Assembly: GCA_015680685.1 (NCBI GenBank)
Contig: MNCI01000986.1
Location: 79,354 to 143,353, forward strand
Direction of reading: 5' to 3'
Origin: Gnetum montanum
Taxonomy: Eukaryota > Streptophyta > Gnetopsida > Gnetales > Gnetaceae
DNA: 64,000 bases
Position 1 is the stretch's first letter. Every line of letters begins with the position of its first letter. Shown here one piece after another: positions 23,901 to 33,749 of this stretch. The notes under the pieces were generated by a model that ran no database searches, was not told the DNA's origin, and worked only from the letters and a program-made list of their open reading frames with translations. Made by a program: the position numbers and the translations under genes.

Positions 23901-24311
23901 CTCTTCTCCTATTTCACTAATGACGTGGGGAACCTTGCCCTTCAGTAGTGAATGTTGGCTCTCCTGCCTTGCATCCCGAATACGTTGGGCATTTGTGGGA
24001 TGATAATCCCTTGTATCATGGTCATCCAAAACGTATTCTGCGAACAGCTCATGCATGCCAATCTGTACCAAGGCACGGAAAAGCATGTTGGGAGCGGATC
24101 GATCTGGGGGTAACACGATGTTACCTTGCATGTCTCTCCACCGCAGTTGCTCATCTTGATGGAAAACAAAGGTAAAATCCGGCACATACTCATCGGGATG
24201 AGTATATGTGACCTTAGATTGTTGAGGACATGGTTGATCTCGGTTATGCGTATGATGCTGACTTTCTCCTGTATTGTCCTTAGGTGAGTTGATTTCGTGA
24301 GAAGAAGCCAT
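20967..24311 (-). CDS. Element B gag-protease polyprotein, fused to the pol C-terminal tail (1114 codons)
   Basis: This is the only long intact ORF in the window. The start (MASSHEINSPKDN) is supported by matching starts in A and D. Residues 1-160 form an N-terminal domain (QGNIVLPPDRSAPNMLF), followed by a Ser/His/Arg-rich linker. The capsid core is about 325-500 (FEGGYNADPQHHLQAF, AESWYRSLEPETIRRW, CPGHGYAKRDQLRHLVDGL). A zinc-knuckle-like CEVCYYDHPKGCC lies near 602, spaced differently from the classical CCHC knuckle, and a Pro/Gln/Tyr-rich linker follows. A retropepsin is at about 860-980, with active site LLDSGSGVNLIS (about 884) and IIMGRAWLST (about 957). RT, RNase H and integrase should follow, but the frame passes into RISPSQLSHGGDGHLC, the pol terminus seen in element F (SSFQHSCGGDGHPC). 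An internal deletion has therefore joined gag-protease to the pol tail in frame. Confidence 0.9.
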   Translation of the reverse strand: MASSHEINSPKDNTGESQHHTHNRDQPCPQQSKVTYTHPDEYVPDFTFVFHQDEQLRWRDMQGNIVLPPDRSAPNMLFRALVQIGMHELFAEYVLDDHDTRDYHPTNAQRIRDARQESQHSLLKGKVPHVISEIGEEEPLTMGFLENDVPPPHSSEEVRHQGLRSTIHIPGSDPREHQLFTAGTITRTNDGLVDRHNDRGRSSRREGKKHHHGDGSPSSSPSSHHSPSPSTSGRSHHEHNAESKGKRDEMPRQEGREELGQGQGRRENREPPRRHHRRHERDDHDEPLFATRSMLDIREAVRIPTRHLKDSRIKRLDINNIPRFEGGYNADPQHHLQAFHDACALQNIDNEWQKLKLFPRTLIKEAESWYRSLEPETIRRWSTMLELFNNKYQTYSRVSNLRKQIQGWKQGAHESLDAAMARYYTLLHRCPGHGYAKRDQLRHLVDGLRNETRRTLGTYAQGRLSQLRAHEVEVLLEQVAQEEGELRKRESAEEYNRDPSLRKKGVKFCDEEDESPLEELVNRKTVPIQKLTTEVSAKVDQMWDSLDSRIETVLKIVEESKDEQSSDKSKNMRRNFNPAHNKGKGKISNSDEAENSDSDNDGGCEVCYYDHPKGCCPIISHLQESGVYALNPRLNQRQTPRRLPYPQGNPRQFHQPLTYYPSGTPPQPIEQHQQWQYPQSWGMPQPTHRYPYRQPDPYGYYVQQPVSPGDAMSHTPRRHYYAREYFRRTPSPPGDIPHSVHPLTPPAPFPQVVPITPPAPTMQGELPTQPQQRHAARSVNIQSVNIQPDTSSGDNCTKRRPFFRTRSPDRLSQQQADGYMYRPLTTNTSEHPSVQGNVTHTVMLTHTVTDWIKVGHLPRKLTDPGSPFIHLQIAGNAPHRALLDSGSGVNLISRKMYHAWNLPQLKKSNIQLELADQSIAIPLGLVEDVITTVCGWSYPADFLVIDVNNNEGDFPIIMGRAWLSTVDACLRIRDLSLEISKINICGKIEKRIVPCITYSDSSGDDTEEMSPCHRCAQETLQQRCLYVATTQEVVDTPWLTASHKGKQICMERTEETHANNRGIDTLERERRQLPPLNLRSSFGRSWALLRNSNRRSLLRISPSQLSHGGDGHLC

Positions 24312-24438
24312 TTCTATTGGTGTGCTAATTTCACCGTTATTTATTGTTCTTGATTAACTGATTAACCCTAAGGTTCGTTTTAAGCTCACAACGATGTGAG
24401 TGATATCCCTTATGTTAAATTGGCAAAAAAACACTTAG

Positions 24439-24456
24439 TCCCCGGCAACGGCACCA
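24439..24456 (-). promoter_or_regulatory. Primer-binding site of element B (tRNA-Asp type)
   Basis: The plus strand reads TCCCCGGCAACGGCACCA, one mismatch from the 3' end of plant tRNA-Asp including CCA. It lies one base inside the 5' LTR boundary at 24458. The change (G to A) differs from the change in element A. Confidence 0.87.
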
Positions 24457-24457
24457 A

Positions 24458-25283
24458 TGATGAGTGGCGAGGTACCCCTACACTNNNNNNNNNNNNNNNN
24501 NNNNNNNNNNNNNNNNNNNNNNNNNNNNNNNNNNNNNNNNNNNNNNNNNNNNNNNNNNNNNNNNNNNNNNNNNNNNNNNNNNNNNNNNNNNNNNNNNNNN
24601 NNNNNNNNNNNNNNNNNNNNNNNNNNNNNNNNNNNNNNNNNNNNNNNNNNNNNNNNNNNNNNNNNNNNNNNNNNNNNNNNNNNNNNNNNNNNNNNNNNNN
24701 NNNNNNNNNNNNNNNNNNNNNNNNNNNNNNNNNNNNNNNNNNNNNNNNNNNNNNNNNNNNNNNNNNNNNNNNNNNNNNNNNNNNNNNNNNNNNNNNNNNN
24801 NNNNNNNNNNNNNNNNNNNNNNNNNNNNNNNNNNNNNNNNNNNNNNNNNNNNNNNNNNNNNNNNNNNNNNNNNNNNNNNNNNNNNNNNNNNNNNNNNNNN
24901 NNNNNNNNNNNNNNNNNNNNNNNNNNNNNNNNNNNNNNNNNNNNNNNNNNNNNNNNNNNNNNNNNNNNNNNNNNNNNNNNNNNNNNNNNNNNNNNNNNNN
25001 NNNNNNNNNNNNNNNNNNNNNNNNNNNNNNNNNNNNNNNNNNNNNNNNNNNNNNNNNNTTCACTCTAGGACTCCTACTGCGGGCACATGGGGAAAAATTC
25101 TAACTCTGGAGTGATCAATCTGCCAGAGCTTCGCTACACTAGCCAGGATTGGGAAATGAAGGGAGTGCCGCCTCTTATTTATAGATATGGCGGCGGGATG
25201 CGATATCGCGTACGTGATATCGCAGGAGAAGACGCGATATCGCGTACGCGATATTGCGACCTAGTGCAAGTCGCGTCTCATCA
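24458..25283 (-). repeat. 5' LTR of element B, interrupted by an assembly gap
   Basis: Only 24458-24484 and 25059-25283 are real sequence. The rest, 24485-25058, is a run of 574 N. The matching piece of the 3' LTR (about 17919-18726) is about 808 bp, so the gap is either undersized or hides a deletion. Flanking sequence shows the same TATA box (CTATAAATAAGA complement near 25179) and palindromic U3 modules. Confidence 0.9.
24485..25058. other. Assembly gap (574 N)
   Basis: Undetermined bases within the 5' LTR of element B. Long open frames that cross it are artefacts. Confidence 1.
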
Positions 25284-25358
25284 CCTATCCACTGTGTAAT
25301 CAATGGAGCTTGTTCTCACTGTAACTCGAGGATGAGTTTTCATTCAGTCGTGGGGGTA

Positions 25359-26155
25359 TGATGAGTCGCCATTTAGTCAACCACGATATTGTGTACATGA
25401 TATCGTAGCCTGCCTCCTCATCTATAAATAAGAGGTAGGAAAACTTAGAAGGAAGTTTTAGGAGTTTTTAGAGTTAAGTTTTAATTTTAGTTCTTATTAA
25501 TTTCTCTCAACCCTTTTCCTCCTAGTGTATGCCCACAGTGTGGTGATTGTAATTGTACGACATCTTTATTCGAGTGTGATGTACTTGGACATGGACATGA
25601 CCAGAAATAAAGATCGAGATTACTTCATCATTGCATCATTCACTTAGTTTAATTATTTACTTAATTATTATTTACTGCTTTCCTAGTTAATCTCTTCTCA
25701 CCCTTAAACTCCTGTTAAACGCAGAATGAGTACGACTTGATTACAAGCATTTAAGTGTGATTACTTGGTAACCCAATAACATACCTAAGATCTGCGCTTG
25801 GTAATGCCAGTGGTAGTTATGCATGAAGTCCAAGATGTGTACGGATAATCGAGGAACAAATGCTCATTGCACTTAGGCTAGCTAGATTCTCTCTCACCCT
25901 CTCTCTTAGCTTAGTTAATATCATTTTCCATTACACCCAGGAGTAGCAATTAGTATAGGAACACATCATACACCTCATTCTGGACTAAACCATACATGAC
26001 AAAGTTAACACTGCTCCAGATGGGAAGACAGTGAATTGAGACCTAAGGCTAACTGTCTAGATGCCACAACTAGTCCATCTGTGGAGTTCAACCGGATCGC
26101 ATGTGTAAAGCTTGTATTCATATGGTTGAGTGTAGGGGTATCTCGCCACTCATCA
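25359..26155 (+). repeat. 3' LTR of element X
   Basis: A 797-bp LTR in plus orientation from TGATGAGTCGCC to CTCGCCACTCATCA. It is preceded by the polypurine tract TCGTGGGGGTA at 25348-25358. The sequence from 25284 to 25358 continues the text left of element B, which proves that X was split by B. A TATA box CTATAAATAAGA lies near 25422 and AATAAAGATC in R near 25607. A degenerate GATATTGTGTACATGATATC palindrome lies at about 25385-25405. Confidence 0.85.
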
Positions 26156-26189
26156 CTTGCTTTCCACATTAGAAATTTAGTCCCTTAGC

Positions 26190-26829
26190 CAAACTCTTGC
26201 CATTTCTTCCCCTGAGAGTTAGAATTATTTCTGTGTGCCCGTAGTAGGCATCATAGAGTGAACGGATCTTTATTCGAGCATTGTGTACCTGAGCACACTT
26301 TGTGTATGGAAATAAAGATGAACTTTATGATAAACCTTGTAGCATACAAAATAGATTAATTAATGTTAATCATTATTTAATGCTTTCCTAGTTAATTAAT
26401 GATCTCTCTCACCTTATAACTCTCTTAGTTAAATACACTCAGTACGATCGCTTCAAGCATGTGTGTAGCACTTGGTAACCTAGTGACGATTAGCATTTGG
26501 TAAGCCCAGTAGCATTGCACTAGTTTAGGATGTGTATAGCAAGTGTGAATAGATACTAGTGTTAGGAGTAATTAGAACTTAGTTAATGAATAGTTAAATT
26601 AGATTAGTTATTTAGTTATCTCTCTTCCCCTCCTTACTAGCATAGGATATAAAACACATAAAAACCATAAAAATCATATGCCTCGAGCAAGTTTGGGAAG
26701 ACAACAATTAACCAACCCATTATCGTTCCACAAAGTCACATAGGAACTTAGTCCTTGGAATTCGACTAGATCGTGCATGAAACGCTCGTATTCGTATGGT
26801 TGGGCATAGGGGTACCTCGCTGCTCATCA
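26190..26829 (+). repeat. Truncated LTR (U3/promoter missing) before aORF copy b
   Basis: Starting at CTCTTGCCATTTC this matches the R-U5 part of the other plus-strand LTRs (GTGCCCGTAGTAGGC, ATCTTTATTCGAGC, AATAAAGATGAAC) and ends GGGGTACCTCGCTGCTCATCA. The U3 with its TATA box is absent. Sequence 26156-26189 between this and the LTR of X is unassigned. No primer-binding site follows at 26830. Confidence 0.75.
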
Positions 26830-26899
26830 CCAAAGAACATAGTTACCTGCAAGGTTAAATCCGAGCACTAGAAAGGTCATAGTATCTCTTGTAGAATAA

Positions 26900-28540
26900 T
26901 AGTCACTCTTAGAAATATTTGGGAACACTATGACCTTCTTAGTGTACTTAGAGAAGGGTGAGGGAGTAATAGTTTTGGTGATGCAGCACCAAGGACACGA
27001 GACTGTAATAGAAGTGGTTGATGATCAGATTGTCAAAACACTCAATGCATTTGCAAAATCTATACTAGATGTTATTGCACTCAAGGATGTGCATATGTCT
27101 GTATGAATCATAAGCTACAGAATAAATGTAGCACAGCATGAAGAATTGCTAGACCAACTGGTGGGAACTGGGTAATTGCTTTCAAATATATTTGATCTTT
27201 CGAACAACATTACTACAACTCAGTCAAAGTTGCTAAAGGCAAAGGGCAAGAGTATCATTTTAGAAGAGAAACTAAAAATAGCCAAGGAACTGAATGAACA
27301 CCTAGTTGCTGAGGTTGCTGAATTAAAAGCCTAGATTGTCAACCTTGCATTTCTCAACCTAGTGTTGACAAGAGATGAAGCTATGGAACATCTTCACACC
27401 AGATTAAAAGGGGTTGAGGATGCAATGGAGATGGCAGTGTTCTACCGATCCTTGGTAGAGGCCACACAACATAAAATCTAGAAGGCCTTGGATTAGATTC
27501 ACCAGGAGAATGTCTAGTTAACCATAGAAAATTATTGCCTATGGAATGTTGATGAGCATAAGAAAAAAATTAGCAGAAGCAATTGACCAGTGCAAGCATA
27601 GAGTTGAGGAGATTGGCAATAGAAAATAGAAATCTCTCCATGGAGGAGGTTTGTGTGCTTCACCAAAAAACTGTGATTGAGGTAGTTGCTTGGAAATTAG
27701 AGGTTCTCAAATTTGAGAGTGTTACGGACCATTATAGAAAATAGGTTAATTTACAAAAAGAAGTAAATAAAAAACACATTCAGTTGGTGAAGGAAAAAGT
27801 GAATGAAACCCTTCAGCAACTCCAACAAGGAAAAGAGTTGTTGCAACCCATTGTTGATGGGATAGATACCTACAACAAAGTAGAAATCCACATGAAGGAG
27901 TTGCAAATTGAGGAGATGACGGAGTATATGAAGCTTTCCAATCTCTGTTATGCAAATTTGGCCATGTTGACTGTCAGACAGTTGTGGCCTAAACTTGAGA
28001 AATAGGTGGCTAGCTCATACTTGTTGTATGAGGTTGAGTTCAAGCATCATAAAGAAACCAAGCAGAAGCCTATGGTGGCAAATGTTGAACTCAAAATTCC
28101 CAAGGCACGATTCATTGATCAACAATCAACTATCAAGAACCTATCTAGGAGGATGAATGACTACTAGGAGCTATAGAATGTAGTCAAGGTGTTTAACGTC
28201 GAACGCAAATAGTTCATTGCCTAGTTTATCAATGTAAAGGAAATGTTTCCAATAATGCACTGTCCATGGGATGTTCCCATTCCAGCCCACTTGGATGACA
28301 CTGCGTGGACTGTGAATGATCCTCGAAGTAAGGAGGAGAAGATGAAGGCATTGTTAGATGCCTTTCACCTTTCACCAGAGGTTGTAGTTGTAGTAGGACA
28401 GCCATTGCTACCTTAGCTACTGCACATGCCTAAAGCCAGTGAAGATCCTTTAGAACCTTAGGAGCCACCACCACCTGGGACTATCTAATCTTCTTCACCA
28501 CCTTCATGCTACTAGAGGATGTGCTGTCTAATTTTTATGA
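26900..28540 (+). pseudogene. aORF copy b: C-terminal two thirds of the accessory ORF
   Basis: From about 26940 (EKGEGVIVLVMQHQG) this aligns with the aORF of X (ETGEGAKVVVM). It continues through the coiled coil, including MKELQIEEMTEYMKLSNL with YANLAMLTV (27892-27980), to DTAWTVNDPRSKEEKMKAL (28300) and EPPPPGTI (28490). The N-terminal transposon-protein-like domain is missing. In the last 500 bp seven of eight stops are TAG, at positions where Gln is expected (for example DY-EL, ERK-FIA, DPLEP-EPP). At least one frameshift lies near 27570. Function unknown. Confidence 0.65.
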
Positions 28541-28670
28541 AGTCCTATCATGGTGTTCAATTTTGTGTTATTAACCGGGCACTCAATTTTGTCAAGTTAG
28601 TCAATAATTCCATACCTTCCCAATTTTGTAAGGGAACTCAAGAACAAGTTTTCATTCAATCATGGGTGTA

Positions 28671-29621
28671 TGATGAGCATCAAAGTGTCATGTCGATGGA
28701 CCCTCGTTGACATGGTCTTGTTGATGGATCCCTATCGATGAAGCCTTATTTATGAAGGCTGCATCGACGTAGCGTTTGCTACGTCTATGTGGCTGCATTG
28801 ATGCAATCTTGTAGCAAAAACTATAAATACGAGCTCCCAACCATGTTTATTGGCATTTTTTCAAGTCATAGTAGTAGCAAAGCTCTTACGGTTTGTCCAT
28901 TTGAAAGTTAGAATATTTTTCTAAGTGCCCACAGCAGGAGCAAGAAAGTGCATGAATCTTTATTCAAGTATTATTGTACTTGAACCACACTAGTGTGTAT
29001 GGCAATAAAGATGAGCTTCTTGATAAACCAGGTCACTTAGAATAGATTAATGATTTATTTATGCATTTATTATTTTCATTGACTATATCATTAATTAAGA
29101 TAAATTAAGATAGATTAGACTTTGAGCGATTAATCAATTAATTAATTAAATAGTTTAAACACATAAGTACAATTGCTTCGAGCATAAACACGTATTCACT
29201 TGGTAATCCCAATAGTGTTATTACTTAGTGTGCCTAGTAGCGTAGTGCTTGGTAACCCAGCAATGGATACGTGGGTTTAGGACATGTATGGAAAGTGGGA
29301 CCAGATGCTTATGTTAGGACTAGTTAGAGATTAGTTAGTTAGTTAAATTAAATTAGTTATTAAATTACTTTATCTCTTTCTTTATGCACCAAAGAACATA
29401 AAACACAAAACAATAAAAATCATATGCCTCAATTACATTTAACCATACCATGTACATCACAAGTGTAATTGGGAACACAACAAATGAACAGTAGGAAAAG
29501 GTTCACTTCTTAGGAGACTAGTGTACTGGAAACTATAGAGTCTGCAAAATTTGACTGGATCACACATAAACACTTTGTGATTTGTATGGTTGGGCATAGG
29601 GGTACCTTCAACCACTCATCA
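28671..29621 (+). repeat. LTR shared between aORF copy b and the integrase remnant F
   Basis: A 951-bp LTR from TGATGAGCATC to ACCACTCATCA, preceded by the polypurine tract CATGGGTGTA. U3 has inverted ATCGATG and CTACGT modules and an AAGCCTTATTTATGAAGGCT hairpin (about 28740). A TATA box CTATAAATAC lies near 28811 and AATAAAGATGAG near 29002. It is the 3' LTR for copy b and the 5' LTR for the remnant that follows. Confidence 0.85.
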
Positions 29622-30646
29622 AAGATGGTGGAATGACTACATGAATGGATCAACCTCAATAGTGGATCCAACCACTAGAACCCTTCGACATATGGGGCAT
29701 TGACTTCATGGATCCCATCATGCCCATGTCAAATGGAAAGGCATACATCATTGTTGTTGTTGATTATTATTTGAAATGGGTAGAAGAAGTAGCTGTCACC
29801 AATTTTACATTTTCTACTACTGCTCAGTTTGTACAACAGAATGTTGTAAATAGGTTTGGTGTGCCATGTGCATTAATTTCTAATAATGGAATCCACTTTA
29901 TAGGTACTACCTTTTGCAAGCTCATGAAATGCTTGGGGGTTGAGTATAAATTAACAACATTTTATCATCCCCAAGCCAATAGTCAAGCTAAGGTTACAAA
30001 TAGGGAAATCAGTAGGATCTTAACAAGAATAGTTAGCAAATATAGGAGGGCCTAGAGCATGAAACTCAATGATGTCCTTTGGGCCTACCGCTCCTCTTAG
30101 AAGCTCCCTATAGGATACTCTCCCTATGAGTTGGTGTATGAAAAATTGCCAACTCTTCCTATTCAATTCAAGATTTGTACACTTTTAACAACCTATGACC
30201 TTAACCTTTACTTAAGTCTAGCACAAAATGAAAGATTAATGAATCTCAACTTGCTAGACAAAAATCGATTGGTGGCCCTATCATCTAATGAGTTTCACAA
30301 GGCATTCAACAAAAAGTGTCATGAACTTGGAATTAGAAAAGTTAAATTTCAACTAAGAGATAAGGTCATCTATTGGAACCCCACACATGTACCTCAATGA
30401 ACTAAGTTCCAAACATTGTAGAAAGGGCCTTACATCATTTATAAAACCTTTCCTTCTAGGGACATGTTAATCTACAAACCTGAGAGCCCAAACAAAAAAC
30501 AACTGGTCAACATGCAACAAATTAAACCTTTCCATGAGTATATGGAAGCCAATGTTCATAACACCTCATCGGATGGAAGACCACACTCAATCTTTTGGAT
30601 CTCCTCCTTTCAACATAGTTGTGGTGGAGATGGCCATCCATGCTAA
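29622..30646 (+). pseudogene. Element F: integrase core to pol C-terminus, 5' truncated
   Basis: Coding starts directly beside the LTR, in the linker before the integrase core (FDIWGIDFMDPIMP near 29690). The core follows: VVVDYYLKWVEE, RFGVPCALISNNG, YHPQANSQAKVTNREI. The expected DDE triad reads D, N (ISNNG where ISDNG is usual) and K (SQAK where GQAE or GQVE is usual), so catalysis should be lost. Downstream come WAYRSS and YSPYELVYEK, then the C-terminal domain and the pol tail FQHSCGGDGHPC. Several TAG stops (for example RRA-SMKL and TL-KGPY, probably former Trp) break the frame. Gag, protease, RT and RNase H are absent. Confidence 0.85.
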
Positions 30647-32274
30647 TCATAGAAGTGGCTCCTTAGTTTTTCATCTTTTTATTTTACACCATGTTATTTT
30701 TACAACTTTTTATTTTACGCCTTCTTTATCTTACATTTATTTTTTTTTACTTTATTAATTTTTATTTTTTAATTTTTTTATAACATCATTAGTACATTTC
30801 ATTTTTCTTGAATATTGTTCTTTATTTTGGTGTGATTATATTATTATGTTCTAATAATAATGTGCCTTATTGCCGACTGGGTACAATGCGGTTTGCTTAA
30901 TGTGGGCATGTGCTATCTAGTTATTTGATTGTTGGTGTCTAGATTCTAGCTTTGAATCTTGTTACTGATAACTAAGACATGGTTTCTTTTTCATGAAATA
31001 GGTAATGAGTCCACATCATCTATCCATCCACAAATTCTATGGTGTTTCTAGTTCTGGAAGTGTGAGGTCCCTTTTCATTAATAAAACTTTAACAAACTTG
31101 TGACCTTGGTAGTTTCTAGACTTGGAAAGGATTTAAAGGTTTGAATAGGGTGTGACTTCAAGGGGACTCAATACTCTTTGTACTCTTCTACTTGGGTGCA
31201 TGGATGTTTTCATGGATTTCTTATTATTCCATATCGACCAATAACAGGAAGTTAAATAAGTCCTTACATGGTGTGCTTCCCATTTAAAAAAATGATTGGA
31301 ATTCAAAGCATATTCTTTAGACAAAATAAATGGGCTACAAGAACTAGTTATGGGACTATAAAGACATGTTACCNAAAAATAAATGGGCTACAAGAACTAG
31401 TTATGGGACTATAAAGACATGTTACCCATGCCTGAAGGTCCCCTCTATCTAAGGCCCTTTCTCATTTCTTGCTTTTCTTTTCTTCTTAAAAAAGGAAGGG
31501 TGGTTGTTTTATGTGAGCACTTTTGTGTCTAAAGGGGGTAGATTGATCTTAGAGTGGTAATGTGAAGTCATTGAACGTGGTTGGTTTTGGTCTAGAATAA
31601 GGATGGATTTTATTAGGTCATTTAACCACAAAATTCACAAGGGACTTCATGTGACCTTAATCGAGAACTCCATTCCACTTCCTCTCTCTCATCCATGTAT
31701 GCTATCCATGCCTCACCTCACTACTGGTGTTCATGTCCTTGTTCGATGTCTTGGTTTGATGTGTTGAGATTCTTAGGTAGTTTCTTTCAAGTTTTCGTGC
31801 TTAACTTTTCATAACCATTAATCACCCATGGGGTCCATGGACTCCTTGGTTTGAGGATATGCAAGGGTAACATAGGGCATGTTCCTGCGTTGGAGAGGAT
31901 CCACTTGCATACCTTTTGGTTGGGTTAGTTAAGTTCTTTATTCTTAGGCATTCTCACAATCAAATCCTTTTGCATGCCCCATTAAATACATCCAATTGTG
32001 CACATCTTCACAATGTTTTTTAGTGAAATCCTCTTTGTTGTTGTTGTGAATTCTTTAACCCTCTTCAATCATTTCATTGTAGTTGGGCTTTTCAGAATTT
32101 AATAATGAACCACTTATCCATTTCACCCTATTTTTCAATCTTCCTATTAATGTTATTAAAAGAATCAATTCACCATAATCACAACCTAGCCAAGTGTAAT
32201 TGCCAACGAGACAAGGTACCTAAAAGCTATAAGTTACACATTACACATTAATCTATGATCTTGTTGTGATTGTA
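30647..32274 (+). other. Element F: post-pol spacer
   Basis: There is no coding signal. Sequence order matches the spacers of G, X and (reversed) D and E: TTTTTATTTTAC tracts, GTGTGACTTCAAGGGGACT (31150) and GACATGTTACCCATGCCTGAAGG (31415). The region 31900-32160 parallels 63500-63760 of element E. The internal promoter and splice donor seen in D and E are missing between about 32090 and 32160, where the alignment jumps. A single N at 31374 sits between two copies of the same 50 bp. Confidence 0.65.
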
Positions 32275-32420
32275 GTGGGAAGCATGGACTGGAGGCAAGA
32301 CTATCTTTACCAAGGAATTAGCAACAACACCATGTGACAAGGCCCCTTCATGATCATTGAATCTTCTCCCTCATTCTTTAGCTACCAGAGGAGTTGGATG
32401 TTAGTTTTGGCCAAGGTGTT
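32275..32420 (+). pseudogene. Element F: remnant of the aORF
   Basis: After the conserved acceptor GTGATTGTAG (32266-32275) only scraps of the aORF remain. Text such as CTTCTCCCTCATTCTTTAGCTACCAGAGGAG parallels the aORF 3' end of copy b (SSPPSCY-RMCC). Almost the whole ORF is deleted. Sequence to 32614 is the polypurine-side spacer. Confidence 0.5.
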
Positions 32421-32614
32421 CAATTTTATTGTGATGAATATCCAATTTTTGTAAAAGATTATAAATCTATACATTTGGGCACTTAGAATTTTTTTGTTTC
32501 ATCTAAGTTAGTTTGCATGTCAGTCAATAATCCCATACCTTCCCAATATTTTGTAAGAGACTTGTTCCTTCTTTTGTTCACTTAAGGACGAGTTTTTATT
32601 TAGTCATGAGGGTA

Positions 32615-33481
32615 TGATGAAGTGTATTTTGTCTAGCTCTGATATCAGATACCCAATATCAAGAACTCAGAGGTGATATTGGATATTTGATGTCGTGGGA
32701 TGTGTGCCAACCTATAAATATAGTGCTTGGGCACATGGTTTGGGCATAAGTTTTATCATAGCATAGTAGAGCTCTTGCAATTTTTCTTTCTCAAAGTTAG
32801 AATATTTTCCCAAGTGCCCATAGTAGGAGTCATTGAGTGTATGAATCTTTATTCGAGCAATGTTGTACCTAAGCATGACAGTGTGGGCAGCAATAAAGAT
32901 GAGCTTTATGATGAACCTTACAGCACTTTGGCTAGATTAAATATTTTATTTATGCATTTAATGTTTTATGAAATTTTATTGAATGCTTTCAAGTAAATAA
33001 GCTAAATTAAGCTAACTTCAGTTAGCTAGGCTAAATAGCAATTAATTAAGCACATAAGTATGAACGCTTCGAGCATGTACATGAGGCTTGGTAATCTTAG
33101 CAATGCTTAACATTTGGTAATCTAGCAGCATTATATGTGTTTAGGATGTGTATAGAAAGTGGAACCAAATACTTATGTTAGGATTAGTTAGAGATTAATT
33201 AGTTAGTTAGATTACATTAGCCATTAAAAATTATTGCATTCATTTATTTTAAGCATCAAGAACATAAAACATAAAAAATTGATAAAAATCAGATGCCTTA
33301 GTTGCACTTAACCATACTTTTCATTTCACAAGTGTAATTGGGAAGACAATGATTGCAACGATTAGACTTCTTTTCCTGGAACTAATGTACTTGAAGACTT
33401 GAGGTCTATGGAATTCAATTAGATTGTGTGTGAATGCCCTTGATTTGTATGGTTGAGTGTAGAGGTATTTTCTGCTCATCA
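32615..33481 (+). repeat. 3' LTR of element F
   Basis: An 867-bp LTR from TGATGAAGTGT to TTTTCTGCTCATCA, preceded by TCATGAGGGTA. A U3 GATATCAGATACCCAATATC palindromic block lies near 32640, a TATA box CCTATAAATATAG at 32711 and AATAAAGATGAGC near 32892. Confidence 0.85.
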
Positions 33482-33749
33482 CTCATTATCTAATCTTCTT
33501 CTAAGCCATCATTCTCGTAACTTATTTAAAATAGAAGCAACTCTAAGTCTTCCTTTAATGTCTATATTTTGTAGCTTATCTTTTTAGTAACATTTAACAT
33601 CCATCTAAACCTTTGTATTTTTACCATATTGATTTGTTATTCATGCCTCTTTTGTCCTACCAACATTCAACATCATATTAGAGAGTAGGCATAATGGTTG
33701 TTCTATAAAAATTTTTCTTTAGTTTTATTGGTATTTTTTTTATCGTATA
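33482..33749 (-). pseudogene. RTE-type LINE 3' end, part 1 (split by element G)
   Basis: Minus-strand reading gives FYRTTIMPTL-YDVECW-DK-like text, the region after RT of RTE-clade LINEs, where the pattern FYRTAIRPAMLYGAECW is familiar. Several stops are present. It continues at 40206 on the far side of element G. The family call is from memory of the pattern and rests on a short stretch. Confidence 0.5.

Larger units (their letters stand above)
17892..25283 (-). mobile_element. Element B: young, complete-ended, non-autonomous Athila-like gag-protease element
   Basis: Both LTRs are present (17892-18968 and 24458-25283, the latter with a sequencing gap). There is a tRNA-Asp primer site at 24439-24456, one intact gag-protease ORF at 24311-20967 and a polypurine tract at 18979-18969. 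The flanks are CCTAT (17887-17891) and CCTAT (25284-25288), a perfect 5-bp target duplication. The visible part of the 5' LTR is nearly identical to the 3' LTR, apart from one indel in a palindromic repeat, so insertion is recent. RT, RNase H, integrase and the aORF are absent. Mobilisation would need enzymes from another element. B sits inside element X, between its aORF and its 3' LTR. Confidence 0.92.

Noticed and set aside
24396-25114. Long open frames on both strands over the N run
   Set aside because: They consist of undetermined bases inside the 5' LTR of element B.
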